Source: Sapria himalayana (lineage: Eukaryota > Streptophyta > Magnoliopsida > Malpighiales > Rafflesiaceae). Taken from it: a DNA stretch of 64,000 bases. The notes beneath the pieces are model-generated. The model saw only the letters and a list, made by a program, of their open reading frames with translations, was not told where the DNA came from and made no database searches. The stretch covers positions 3,701,001 through 3,765,000 of the forward strand of contig JAREIK010000343.1 in assembly GCA_029783825.1 (NCBI GenBank). Direction: 5' to 3'. Positions 1 to 10,607 of this stretch are shown here, piece after piece (positions within the stretch are counted from its first letter, which is position 1; each line of letters begins with the position of its first letter). A program made the translations under genes and the position numbers.

Positions 1-982
1 CATCTGATTAGAATTTTTTCTTCTTAAGATTCATAGACAAATAGAGACTATCAAACTCTTATTATCTGTGAGGAGTACGAATATATTTTAGTGCATTATG
101 TATATTATCCAATGCGGGAGAACATGCCTTCATACCTGCTTGTACAATTTGGTTAATCATGTGACACATGTATTTGACATGAAAAATCTCTTCTAATGCT
201 GTGTCTCTAATATTCCTAACAAACATGTTAATCACTACTCTATTATTAGATGCGTTATTGAATATGATACTAAAAAATTTATTTTAAATTTTATATTCTC
301 TAAATATTTTTTTCATACACTCAAAAATGACTGGACTATAATGAGGATGCAGAATTTCAGGGAATTCTAAAATTTTTTTATTTATTATCCATTTAGAATC
401 TACATAGTTAGCGGTGAGACATGTATCAGATGATTCATCGTGATTTGTTCAGATATTGGACGTCACGGACATCACTTCACTATATATTATAAATTCATTA
501 ATTTTTTTTTTATTTTTCTAACTTATAAAATTTAAGTATGTCGTTCCTAGATGTGGACCTTGGAATCCTATAATAAGCAAGCTACAAATATGTTTGCTTG
601 ATACTCACTACCATTTGATCTTCCGAAAATCTGATTGAAAAAATCATAAATATAATAAGTTTGGCCATACCTTTCCAATCTAACTCGCTGTGGTATATGA
701 AGGGAATAAATTTTGAGATTGAACTTGATTCAGTCTCAGAAATACAGTGTTAAGTTGGGTTTGTCTCGGATCTAATGTACCATATTTTTTAGTGCATAAT
801 TTGGTATGTCTTTTAAGGTGTTTAGTCCCAAATGAATTCTAATAAGTTAAATTATTCATATAATATTTTTATTGTACTATTTTTTCTTTCTCACCCATAG
901 TATTTTTTTTTATTTTATTATATTAAAATAAGTCCAAACTATCGAAGTTTTCTTAATTTTTTATTTTTTAGATGTTTGGGTT
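1..982 (-). pseudogene. Degraded family-C hAT transposase remnant, cut by window start
   Basis: No open frame survives. The reverse complement is recognisably similar to the middle of the family-C hAT element at 28858-32079: bases 1-180 match the stretch around 30240-30430, and bases 480-960 match the segment around 29590-29950. The same order recurs at 33450-34180 and 17440-18900. The copy runs off the left edge. Its upstream part was split by the family-A element that starts at 991, and its other side resumes at 4852. Seen: similarity between copies within the window. Inferred: hAT origin, from the better preserved copy. Confidence 0.6.
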
Positions 983-1227
983 GAGACGACCTATGTTGCA
1001 CGGACACGGATACGGACACGCGGATACGACACGGCAGGATACGGGGACACGGCAAATTTCAAAAAACTAGGATACGGATACGGCTAGGACACGGCATGAA
1101 AAAAAATTTAATATAAATATTTAACATTAACAGAAATTTAAATAAATAAATAAAATGCTCAAACTTTATTTTTACAAACATTCAAACACAAACATAAGAA
1201 ATATTAAAACAAAAGATTCGCATTTTC

Positions 1228-3566
1228 TTATGAATCAAACAAAATAGCTTCCAGTTCAGGTTCATCAAGAGAAAGATCTGCAATCTCGAGAATTCCAGCA
1301 TTTTCAATATCCATTGATTCAAAACCATCACCTCCAATGTCCCACATTTTAGATTCGCCTTCATTATAGTTTGGAGATCTCCTTGACAGAAGTCGAAGAT
1401 TGTTATGGATATAAACTAAGTCTTCAGCTCTTTGTGGTGTCAACTTGTTTCTCTTCATGGAGTGAATAAAATTATAAGTGCTCCAATTTCTTTCACAACA
1501 TGAGGATGAACAAGGTTGTCCTAACAATTTTAATGCAATAGATTGAAGCATCGGTGCAGCAGTTCCATGAACAACCCACCATTTAATAGGACTCATATAC
1601 CACCTGTCTTTTATGGAATCACTACTAGCAAAATCTTCCAAAAATGCCGAAAATATAGCATACTCGTCATTTGCTCTTCTCCTTTCACCTTCATTAGAAA
1701 AATATCTCTCAAAACATTTTTTTCTTTCTCTTACTATTTCTAAATCTCGATGTGGTGGAACACGATCTCCAGACTCTGCAAGCCATTGTTGACTATAATA
1801 CCTGCAAGTTATGTTATAACATTAGTTATAAAATATTAAAAATCATAGAATATCATTTATATTAAAATTATCATAATCTATAATTTAAACTCGTAAGATT
1901 ACCTTGGATTTAAGGAATGAGCAAGAGAATGTAAAGGTGTGTGGCTTTTATTCCATCTTTCCACCAGGATATCATTCACAATATAAAAAAACCTATAGGT
2001 TAAAATACATAGCAAATCATATAAGTTCAATTATAATTAAAACTTAAACTTTCAATCAAAATAATAAAAATTAAAAATTAAATTAAAAGTATACCTTGAA
2101 TTATCTGTGGGGCTTTTATGTTCTTTCTTAAAAATAGCTTCCTTCACTTTTTCGATCATAGAATCCCACCACTCATAAATATTGTGAAGGCAAGGTTTAT
2201 CAGTGTCAGCTAATCGAAGCATCTCATAAATAGGAGTTGTAAAACTGAGGATATAATCTACATTCATCCAAAAGTCTTCATTTAGGATTTTATCCTTTAC
2301 TTCTTTAGCTTTCACTAAATCATCATCTTTATACATTTCCCATTCTTCACTTATCACTAATTGCTCCAAACCTCTTTTTATTGTTTTAAATCGTTTAATC
2401 ATAACAATAGTTGAAGCAAACCGTGTATCGGCCACTGAAAGTAACTTCAGCTTGCAATGATTATTAAACATTGATAATCTCATTGCATGATTCATAATGA
2501 AATTCTTGATAAAAAAAATATCACTTGATACTTGAGCGATCCAACCACACTGTTCCATCATATCATCATATTTTGAATTTGTTGGTGCACAAATATTCTT
2601 CAAAGCAAGATTAAGAGTATGAACCACACACGGGGTCCAAAAGATATGCCGAAATTTTGATTCCACAATGTATCCTGCTGCTTTGCAAGCAGCAGCATTA
2701 TCAGTTATAACTTGAACTACCTTTTGTGGACCAATCTCTTGTATAGCATTAATCAATAAATCAGCTATAAAATGTTTGTCCTTAATCTCTCCTTCGCAGT
2801 TTATTGCTTTCAAAAACATTGGTCCACTTTCTGAGACTGCCATGATATTAATAAGTGGTCTTCTTTGAGCATCTGACCATCCATCACTACAAATGCTCAC
2901 TCCTTTCTCATTCCAAGTCTTCTTGATTGGTTCTAATAGATTATCAATATTATTTTTCTCCTTCTGCAATAATGTTGTTCTTAATGTATTATAGCTTGGT
3001 GGGACATAACCTGGTAGTTGACTTGCACTTTTAAAGGCACGTGCATAATAAGGATTTCTAGCTAATTGAAAAGACAACCCTCCAGAATAAAACAGCCTAG
3101 CTATCTCACTGTCAACTAATTCACGTGCACCAATTTTGAATGCATTTTCAATTGATCCCATAGTTCCCTTTCTCTTTTTTAGATCAATTGGATTATCACT
3201 AGAAGAGGAATTCTCAAAAAAAGAATCAGCAATGCTTAATGTGGGTAAAGAAACTAACTTAGGATTAGATTTTTTCATTCTCTGCTCAGATTCCTCCACC
3301 ATCCTTCGCATCTCAATCAAATTTTGATTTGTTACTTTAGTACATGATGCAATCCCAGCCCCTTTAATTTTTAACAAGTGAGCCTTGACTCTATAATATG
3401 ATCCTCTATATATTTGTCTACAAAAATTACATTGAAAAGTAACATTTCCTCCCCCTTTTCCTTTATCTAAATTTGCATCTTTCGTGACATATTTCCATAA
3501 TGGAGCATTATCATCAACATCTTGAATATTTTCTTGATTACTTGAAGGCTCAGAATTACAACTCAT
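1228..3566 (-). CDS. hAT transposase with BED finger, DUF659-like core and hATC domain
   Basis: Three exons read as one 711-residue frame without a stop: 3566-2095, 1992-1903 and 1801-1228. Introns are GT-AG and both junctions fall after the second base of an arginine codon (AG|G). ATG 3566 (MSCNSE) is preferred over an upstream in-frame ATG at 3605 because it precedes the first conserved segment. Near the N-terminus is a BED-type zinc finger (CNFC, later AHLL and C). A DUF659-like RNase-H-like region follows with the acidic motifs SICSDGWSD and VITDNAAACKAAG and the pair PCVVHTLNLALK. The C-terminus has the hATC dimerisation signature SSCCERNWSTY, with the conserved glutamate. In this family the protein cuts and rejoins element ends in the nucleus. 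No disabling change was seen, so it may be functional; expression cannot be judged. Confidence 0.9.
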
Positions 3567-4679
3567 TTTATTATATAATTCTGCATGAAAAAAAAAATAA
3601 TACATTTTAAATAATCTATATTAATTCAAAATTAATTTAATCTTATTTTTTTTTCTCCATCAATAATTTATTACATTTTTCATTATATTTTTACTATTTT
3701 CATAAAACAATAATTTATTTTAAATAAATAATATAACAAAAACAAAAACTATTATACTTACATATTATATATTACTAAATATTACAATTACATAATACAT
3801 ACTAACAAGAGTATTCATATTTAAATATTCCATATTTTAATATTGCATATTTATTATTATTCTTAAAATTATGTATTTAAAATTAAAATAAATTATTTAT
3901 TTTTTATATTTTGTATATATATTATACAAACAATAATAATTAAAATATAAAAAAAATATATTTAAGCCCTCTAACCCCTGCACCCTCCCGTTACAGCTTC
4001 TTACTCCTTCTAACATATATTTTAAATAATTTATTTTAAAATAATTTAAAATACAGTATTTTAAAATAATTTAAAATTCTGTTTTTTAAAATAATTTAAA
4101 ATAAAAATAAACTTCTAAAATTCTGTTTTTTATTATAAATTTTTTTTAAAAAAAAAATAAAGTATTTTAAACATTCCCCCCCCCCCTCTCCCGTACAGAA
4201 ACTTTCCCCCCCCTCTATCCCGAAACTTTCCCCCCCTCTCCCGTATTTTAAAATAAAATATATTTTGTACAGAAACTTTCCTCTCTCCCGAAAACCCCTC
4301 CCTCCCGAAAATCCCTCCCGTCGCTCCCGAAACCCCCCCACCGAACCCCCCTCCCGAAACCCCCCCCTCCCTCCCGAATTTCAATTTTCGAACTCTCCCC
4401 CTCCCGATTTTTTGATTTTCTAACTCTCCGTTCCAGATAATGAAATTTAAATCCTTACCTTAGGTATAGTCGGCGGATCGGCGGCGTGCTCCTCACTGTC
4501 GGCGGTGTGCTGCTCACTGTCGGCGGTGTGCTCCTCAATTCGTTGGAGATGTAAGAGTAATTCTTAATAAATGGGGTATTTCCGACGCGTTAGACTTCAA
4601 AAATGTTGTGGTTGGTAGAAGACGCGTCGGTAGGTAAAGACGCGTCGGGAGGTAAATGACTGTTGCCGGAAAACTCGTC

Positions 4680-4843
4680 GGATACGTCTCCGACGCGTAT
4701 CCGATACGCCACGTGGCGTATCTCAGTCGGATTAGTGTCCGATACGCCACGTGGCGTATCGGACACGTATCCGACCCGTGTCCGCGTGTCCAGGTGTCCG
4801 ACACGCGGACACGGTGCTTCCAAGCCGTGTCCGTGCAACACAG
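4680..4843. repeat. Subterminal palindrome array at the right end of the family-A hAT
   Basis: Two copies of the perfect 20-bp palindrome GATACGCCACGTGGCGTATC lie at 4703-4722 and 4741-4760, among ACGCGTCGG and CCGACACG repeats that run into the terminal inverted repeat. Each palindrome is centred on CACGTG. Degenerate versions occur in the A derivatives at 12651-13428 and 27589-28298. In hAT elements, subterminal repeats are usual transposase binding sites; that role is inferred here. Confidence 0.75.
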
Positions 4844-4851
4844 GAGACGAC

Positions 4852-5120
4852 TACAGAAACTAAAGTTTCAACAGTTGCAGATCTTTATCTAAGATTTTTA
4901 TTATCTAAATTTAAATATGTTTCATTAAGTTTCAACATTCATTTTTTGATTTTTTTCAAATAGGAGGTAGAGACTAGATGATAATTTTAGATATTTAGAG
5001 TAGAGAGAGAGAGAGAGACTAGAGAGAGAAAGAAAAAGTAAATAAAAATACTTATTCTTTTAAATATTAATTATTAAGTGAAATTTTAGTTAAATAATAA
5101 ACAAACATTAAAAATATCTA
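4852..5120 (-). pseudogene. Continuation of the family-C remnant beyond the family-A insertion
   Basis: The sequence after the duplication (ACTACAGAAACTAAAGTTTC) continues the remnant that stops at 982. Read in reverse it matches the segment around 29500-29600 of the element at 28858-32079. It fades into AT-rich sequence near 5100. A short (GA)n run lies at 5004-5030. Confidence 0.5.
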
Positions 5121-6703
5121 TAATACAGTGAGGCAGTTCACGTGCACTATAGTCTAGTTAAAACTTTTAAACCCGAGTTGTGAGTCCCAAAAAATCGAGC
5201 CGAATTGTGAAATCCCGAGTAAGAGAAGAGTAATAACTTTGAGAAAAATTTGAGAGAATAAGAATAAATATTTTTGAAAAATATAAAATTTATAGAGGTT
5301 TGGGGGGGGGGGGGGGGGGTTGTAGATTAAAGGAATGAAATTTTTTTTTGAAAAAAAGTAATTTTAATGTTTTTTTAATTTTTTATTGAAAATTAGGGGC
5401 ATAATCATGAGGACCATTGGATTCTGCCATAGTTTTCAGTTTCATTTCTGTTATTGTTTATCATAGTTTTTTTTTCGTGATTTAATCAATTATATTTCTC
5501 AATAATTTGAATTTTTTTTGATACCATCTTTATTTTTATAGACTAGCATTATAATAATATGCTTTTAAGCGTCTTATATTTTTTTTTTCTAATTTCAAAA
5601 ATATTTAAAATAGCATAATTAATTATTGAATTCAAATATCTCATAGGTGTTTCTTCATTTTAATTGTAATTTTATCTGATCCAATTATTTTTTTACTTAA
5701 TTTTTCTATACTTTTTCAACTTCTTTAATATCTAGCGCACAATGCTTTCCGGCTTTAATGCTTGATCTGCCCTCTAATGAATGTTCTTGTCATTGCACAA
5801 AGACATGATTTTAAACAAGTACATATAATATGAGGATTTCACAGGCGATTAACTAACCTAGTATTATTTTTATCTAAATATTTTAAATTTTTAAATTTTT
5901 ATCTTATCAAATATATTAGCATTTGTCTAATCACGTGCTAGTTTTCAATCTACCATCTCAAAAAAATTGAGATATATATTTTTTGTTAATATTGAAGCTA
6001 TGCTAAGGTGAGTCCGTATTTGTTAAAGGCCTCCCTTGGCGTGCATGCACATATTTTTTTGGGTTACTTCATTTTATTGATAATAATTATATATTTAATG
6101 ATATTTTTTTTCCTCTTTGCTTTCATAAATAATAATTTTTTATTAGGATGTAAATTTTGTATTTGTTTATGATAATTTCAAATTTGATGTTCATATGAAG
6201 ATTAGATTATATAATTATTCTTTAATTATCACATACTCTGAGCTCAACATGTTTTTTTTTAGATAAAGTTAGGTTTTGTAGATAAAGTTCTAGGGAAACA
6301 CTTATTTTGCTCTAAATATATTACATAATATGTATGCATATAGATACACCCACACCCACACACACACACATATTGATCTTTTGTGTATTTGATCTTTTGT
6401 GTTATGCTCTAGTTGAATCTATAAGATACGAGAATTAGAAAAATATAATTATTTTTATTTGACTGATATAATTTTTATTTGTTGTCAGCATAATTATTTA
6501 TTAAGATTTTATATTTTTGGAATATGATTTTGTTTCTTAAAAATAAAATATAATAATTTTTGTGATGTGACTGATATTATTTTATTTGACATCCTTATTT
6601 TTAAAATTCAGATAAATTATATTTGATATATCCTTAATTTGAGATTTATCATTATTGGATGAAGCCACTTGCCATAAAATCAATGCTTGACCTCCAACAC
6701 AAT

Positions 6704-6734
<31 letters not shown>

Positions 6735-6846
6735 CATACATACATACACATACATACACATACATATATATACATATACATATGTATGTATGTATTTATA
6801 AAAACACACACACATATAAATACATATATACATACATACGTGTATA

Positions 6847-6897
<51 letters not shown>

Positions 6898-7158
6898 TTG
6901 TATCAAAATGAATTTTGAAATAATTAGTCATTCTATTATTATTTTTGTTTGTCATTTTAATTTTTGTGTTCTCATGAGATCAAGTTTATTATGAATGAAA
7001 TATATATTAATTTTATTAATTTGTTTATTCCGTACACAAGATACTTGCCATCACATTAAAAAAGTCATCTTCTATTCTTGTAGAATGAGAAGCATATTGC
7101 TTTTGGTTGATATTATGGCATGGGGTTTGAATTTATGGTATTTAATCTGGTGTGGTAG
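5121..7158. other. Non-coding AT-rich stretch upstream of the TFIIS/SRI gene exon
   Basis: No exon is recognisable. It holds a 17-19 bp poly-G run near 5301-5319, a CA run near 6350-6371 and a compound TA/CA microsatellite at about 6706-6895. If the downstream gene has upstream exons, this is intron sequence. I looked for the missing start of the TFIIS N-terminal domain here and did not find it. Confidence 0.5.
6706..6895. repeat. Compound (CA)n/(TA)n/(CATA)n microsatellite
   Basis: About 190 bp of alternating purine-pyrimidine sequence made of ACAC, ATAT and ACATACAT tracts, ending in a pure TA run at about 6865-6894. Open frames through it are artefacts of simple repeats. Confidence 0.95.
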
Positions 7159-8751
7159 GCATTGGTAGAACTGTGAAGGAAAAGGTGTGCATGCATACCA
7201 GTCGTGATATCCGTGCAGTTGCTAGTCAGCTGGTGGCTGTGTGGCTCGAAGTATTCCGCAGAGAAAAAGCTTCGAGTGGTGGCCTGAAGTTTTCGAGGCA
7301 GGCACATGGCGTGGATTCGAAGAAAAAAGTTCCCCATGGCGCAGTCCTGCTCAAGCCGTCGCGATGTACCAATAAGGATAGTCTGGAGAAGAATCAGAGC
7401 TTGCAGGGCTTAGGAGCATCAGCTGCTGCTGCTGCTGCTGATGCTGCCCCCCTCCCCCCCGACTCAAACACGAAGAGCGTGGGGGGCGAATTGCTGCCGC
7501 ACATGCCGAATTCCGAGGAGGAGGACGACAGCAATCTTGCTGCGTCTGAAGAAGAGCGCATCGCCCTGGCTGCCGCAGAAGCTGCTCGCACAGCAGCTGA
7601 GGTCTGATCCTACCCTAATTTTTGAGAAAAAGTAAAAGTAGTCGCGAATTCAAGCAAATAAGGCGCCTGAGTTGCCTTATTGGCCTTTGATCTCGTGTTC
7701 GTCATCTCCTTCGCGTAAGACCTGAGACATGTTTACTATAATTGCAGGCGTTTGCATCTGCGGAGGCTAAGTTCAATTCGCCGGTGCAGCTTCCGAAAAT
7801 ACCGTCGTTTCATAAATTTGCGAGGAGAGAGCAGCACGGTCAGAATCAGAGAGACGAAAACCATTTTAGAAAGAAGTGGAGTGGCGGCGTGCTGGGGAAG
7901 CAAGACTGTACGTCTGAAATCGATTCGAGGAACTGTAGGGTCAGAGACTGGTCGCTAGATTTTTCTGTTGCCGCCTGCCCGACGCTCGACAGCTCGAGAA
8001 TGTCCGTCGACAACTCGTCGCAACGCAGCCATTCGAACGAGATCGCGTGCGCTGCAAATTTACGAGAGCAGAGCGGAGAGAGCGTCGCTCCCGTCGACAA
8101 TATTCTGTTCACCCGAGCTTGGATTAGCTCGGGAGGCAGCGTCCGCGTGAACGATTATGCTGCTGCTGGTAGATGGCACTCCTGTGCCTCCGATTCAAAC
8201 ACCTGGTCCAGGCCGCCGACGCAGAACACCGGCGCACCCGCCAACCACAGCCCCGTCTCACAAGTCACCATGACCAACAAGCTTTCAAAAATGCATCCTC
8301 GTGGGGCAGATTATATCAAGCAAGCCATTGTTAATTTTGTTGCTTCTCTTCTCATGCCTGTTTATAAGGCAAGGAAGATTGATCGCGATGGCTACAAATT
8401 CATCATGAAGAAAAGTGCAACCAAGGTCCCCCTCCCTCCCTCTCTCTCTCTCACTCACACACACACACACTCTCTCTATCTCCATCTCTAACCTTCTGTT
8501 CATACTGTGTTCGTGGATTGGGCAGGTGATGGAGCAGACGACGAATGCAGAGAAAGTGATGGCTGTTGCAGAATTTCTAGATTTCAAGCGTAAGAATAAG
8601 GTGGGTAATCAAGATTTCTGATGTCTTATTTTTATCTTTAAAAAAAAATTTTTTTTTTTAATTTTTTGTCGTGCTCGTGCAGATCCGGTCTTTTGTGGAT
8701 AGGCTGATCGAATTGCATATGGAAGCTAAGCCTGATGTAAAATCTGGCTGA
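7159..8751 (+). CDS. TFIIS N-terminal (LW) and SRI-like domain protein, 3' exons only
   Basis: Four exons join with matching phases: 7159-7601, 7748-8425, 8526-8600 and 8683-8751 (TGA), all GT-AG. The first begins within the last helices of a TFIIS N-terminal domain (IGRTV, then RDIRAVASQLVAVWLEV), the domain found in TFIIS, Med26 and IWS1-type factors. A linker follows with a poly-Ala run, an acidic patch (SEEEDD) and an Ala/Glu-rich helix. Exons 2-4 end in about 80 residues resembling the Set2-Rpb1-interacting fold (IVNFVASLLMPVYKARKID, KKSATKV, FLDFKRKNK, IRSFVDRLIELHMEAK), which in other proteins binds the phosphorylated Pol II tail. A nuclear transcription-elongation role is inferred. 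Missing: the 5' part, including the start of the LW domain. The LW and SRI calls rest on pattern recognition, LW being the firmer. Confidence 0.8.
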
Positions 8752-10464
8752 TTGGTGCTTATTTAGCTATAGATAAATAGCTAATTTTAAGTTTTTTTTT
8801 TTTTTAAAAAAAAGTGTGGAGGCATGGGGAGAGATGAAGAATGCTAAACTTGTATAGATTTCCTTATTTTTTTTTTTTTTTTTTAAATTTAGTGATAGAT
8901 AGGATAGATGCTGAACCAGTTCTTTTTGTTTACTTTTAATTTTTTTTTTATCTTTTTTTTTTAATTTTGTTTTTGTCAAATGTACATGATCAAGCTGCTA
9001 GAAATTATGTACTGAAAACTAACAATTCAGACTTTTTATTTTATTTTTTAAATGCCATTTTTTATCATTTTTTATCAATTTTTAAAATCCAGAGCGGGTT
9101 GGCTTCTATTTCTTCAGGCCAAGCTCGAGGGAAATTTCTCGGCTCGTCACGTGAGCCATCATGCTTTGGTAAATTTTTGTTTTTTGTTTTTTTTTCTTCA
9201 AATTTCTGCTTAATTTCTTTTCGTTCTTCTTTTCAATAATCTTTTAGGTTACTTGAAACTGAGGCTGTGCATTTCCTGATGAAGAGCATGTGATTGGTGC
9301 CAGATGCTTTCCATCTTGTTAAGGTAACATCCATGGCATCATATAATAATGCTGTCTTTCATCACCCCCCCATTTTTTTTTATTTTTTTTTTAATTTTTT
9401 GCTGAGTTGGAAATGAACGGGAATTATCCAAAAAGGGATTATTTTTTTTTTTGAGAAAATCGATGGAAATATGGAATACAATTCCAGAGAAAATTTTAGA
9501 TTTTGATCACTAATACGTCTTGTTTACTGCTGTTATTTTTATTTATTTATTTATGGTGAAGATTAATTGCTTGTTTAGTCTCAACAATGAAATTTATTTT
9601 AATATTATTTGCAACCATTTTTATAAAATAAAATTTATTTTATTATTTATTATAATTTATAATTTATTGGATAATTTTATGATTAAAATGACTTATTTGT
9701 TCTTGTTTAAAGGAGCATTATTTATATGTAAAAGATGATTTTTCTGCCTTTTTTATTTTTATTTTTTTAACTTATTTTGTCTATAATTTTCTTGTGGTTT
9801 TAACAAAATAAAAGATGCCTACAAATTTGGAGAAATAATTTATGGAAAATGGTAATGTTTAAAAAATTAGATTTTAATCGTGAAGTTGCAAATATGATAA
9901 ACGAAAATTAGATTTTAATTTCTCTAAAAATGTTTTCTTTAGTGAAATTAGGTGGAAAAAATGAAATACAATTTTAGATAATTTTAGAAGGTGATCATTA
10001 GCATGCGTTGTGTACTCTTATTTTTTATTTATTTATGATGAAATTAATTGTTCGTTTATTCTCAAAAATGACATTAATTTAATATTATTTGTTCTGTTTT
10101 TTTTTTAATAATTTTTTGAATATTTTAATTTTATTTTTTAGGATAATTTTACGCAATGTAAATTAATTATTTATTCTTGTTAAAAGAAACATTATTTATA
10201 TGTAAGAGTTGATTTCTCCCTGTTTATTTTATTGTTTTTAATCTTTATTTTGTCTATAATTCTCGTCTAATGCTAAAAAACGAAAGATGTCGACAAATTT
10301 GAAAGAATAAAATTACTTTTATGTGGTGACTACTTAATGAAAAATGGTTATTTTGTAAAAAAAAAAATAGATTATATCGTGAAGTTGCAATTCTCCGTCA
10401 TCTCTCTTTATGATTCAAGAAGAGAGAGGATGATTGGCTGGTGGCACTTTGGCGGCCGTAGAAC
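8752..10464. other. Intergenic: 3' flank of the TFIIS/SRI gene and promoter of the hydrolase
   Basis: Highly T-rich sequence with poly-T/poly-A tracts (for example 8793-8812 and 8868-8884). No clear polyadenylation signal or TATA box could be singled out. The right half is an imperfect tandem duplication, described separately. The last 80 bases before ATG 10465 are less AT-rich and contain a GAAGAGAGAGGATG stretch, plausible as 5' leader. Confidence 0.5.
9455..10391. repeat. Imperfect tandem duplication (about 490-bp unit) upstream of the hydrolase gene
   Basis: Copy 1 (about 9455-9893) and copy 2 (about 9945-10391) share ordered blocks: ATGGAATACAATT against ATGAAATACAATT, then TTATTTATTTATGRTGAA, GGATAATTTTA, ACATTATTTATATGTAA, GTCTATAATT and finally CGTGAAGTTGCAA. 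The offset is 490 bp at the start and 499 bp at the end. Copy 2 ends about 75 bp before the start codon, so the duplicated unit is probably promoter DNA. Confidence 0.8.
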
Positions 10465-10607
10465 ATGTCAGGAGAAATGCGTTCCGTTCCGGCTGTCTCC
10501 CCGACGACGACGACCTCTGCATCTCTGAGGTCTCTGTGGCGATGGATTCCTACGTCCATCGACTGTATCTTGTCCGCTGAAAAACAGCTCCTTTCTTCTT
10601 TTGTAAG
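10465..10607 (+). CDS. CGI-58: Hydrolase exon 1 (start codon)
   Basis: Starts at ATG (MSGEMRSVPAV) and contains the LRSLWRWIPTS segment followed by AEKQLLSSFVR, typical of the N-terminus of plant CGI-58. The donor is AG|GTCACG, two bases into an Arg codon. A donor five bases earlier (TTT|GTAAGG) is stronger looking but would lose the conserved V-R and break phase with exon 2. Confidence 0.88.

Larger units (their letters stand above)
991..4843 (-). mobile_element. Complete family-A hAT transposon (3,853 bp) with 8-bp target duplication
   Basis: The element is flanked by perfect direct repeats GAGACGAC at 983-990 and 4844-4851, the 8-bp size typical of hAT insertions. Its ends are inverted repeats: CTATGTTGCACGGACACGG at the left and, read from the other strand, CTGTGTTGCACGGACACGG at the right. 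Both subterminal zones (about 995-1100 and 4680-4840) carry many short CGGATACG/CGGACACG motifs, and the right one has two perfect 20-bp palindromes. The inside holds one transposase gene on the - strand and a C-rich leader (about 4160-4440, G-rich on the transcribed strand). It sits inside an older family-C remnant. The intact ends, duplication and gene suggest recent insertion. Confidence 0.92.

Noticed and set aside
4096..4384. Gly-rich frames (GGGESF, GREGGVSGG)
   Set aside because: Translations of the C-rich leader of the family-A element in two frames; no conserved protein.
6582..6994. Tyr/Ile/His-rich frames
   Set aside because: Translations of the TA/CA microsatellite on both strands.
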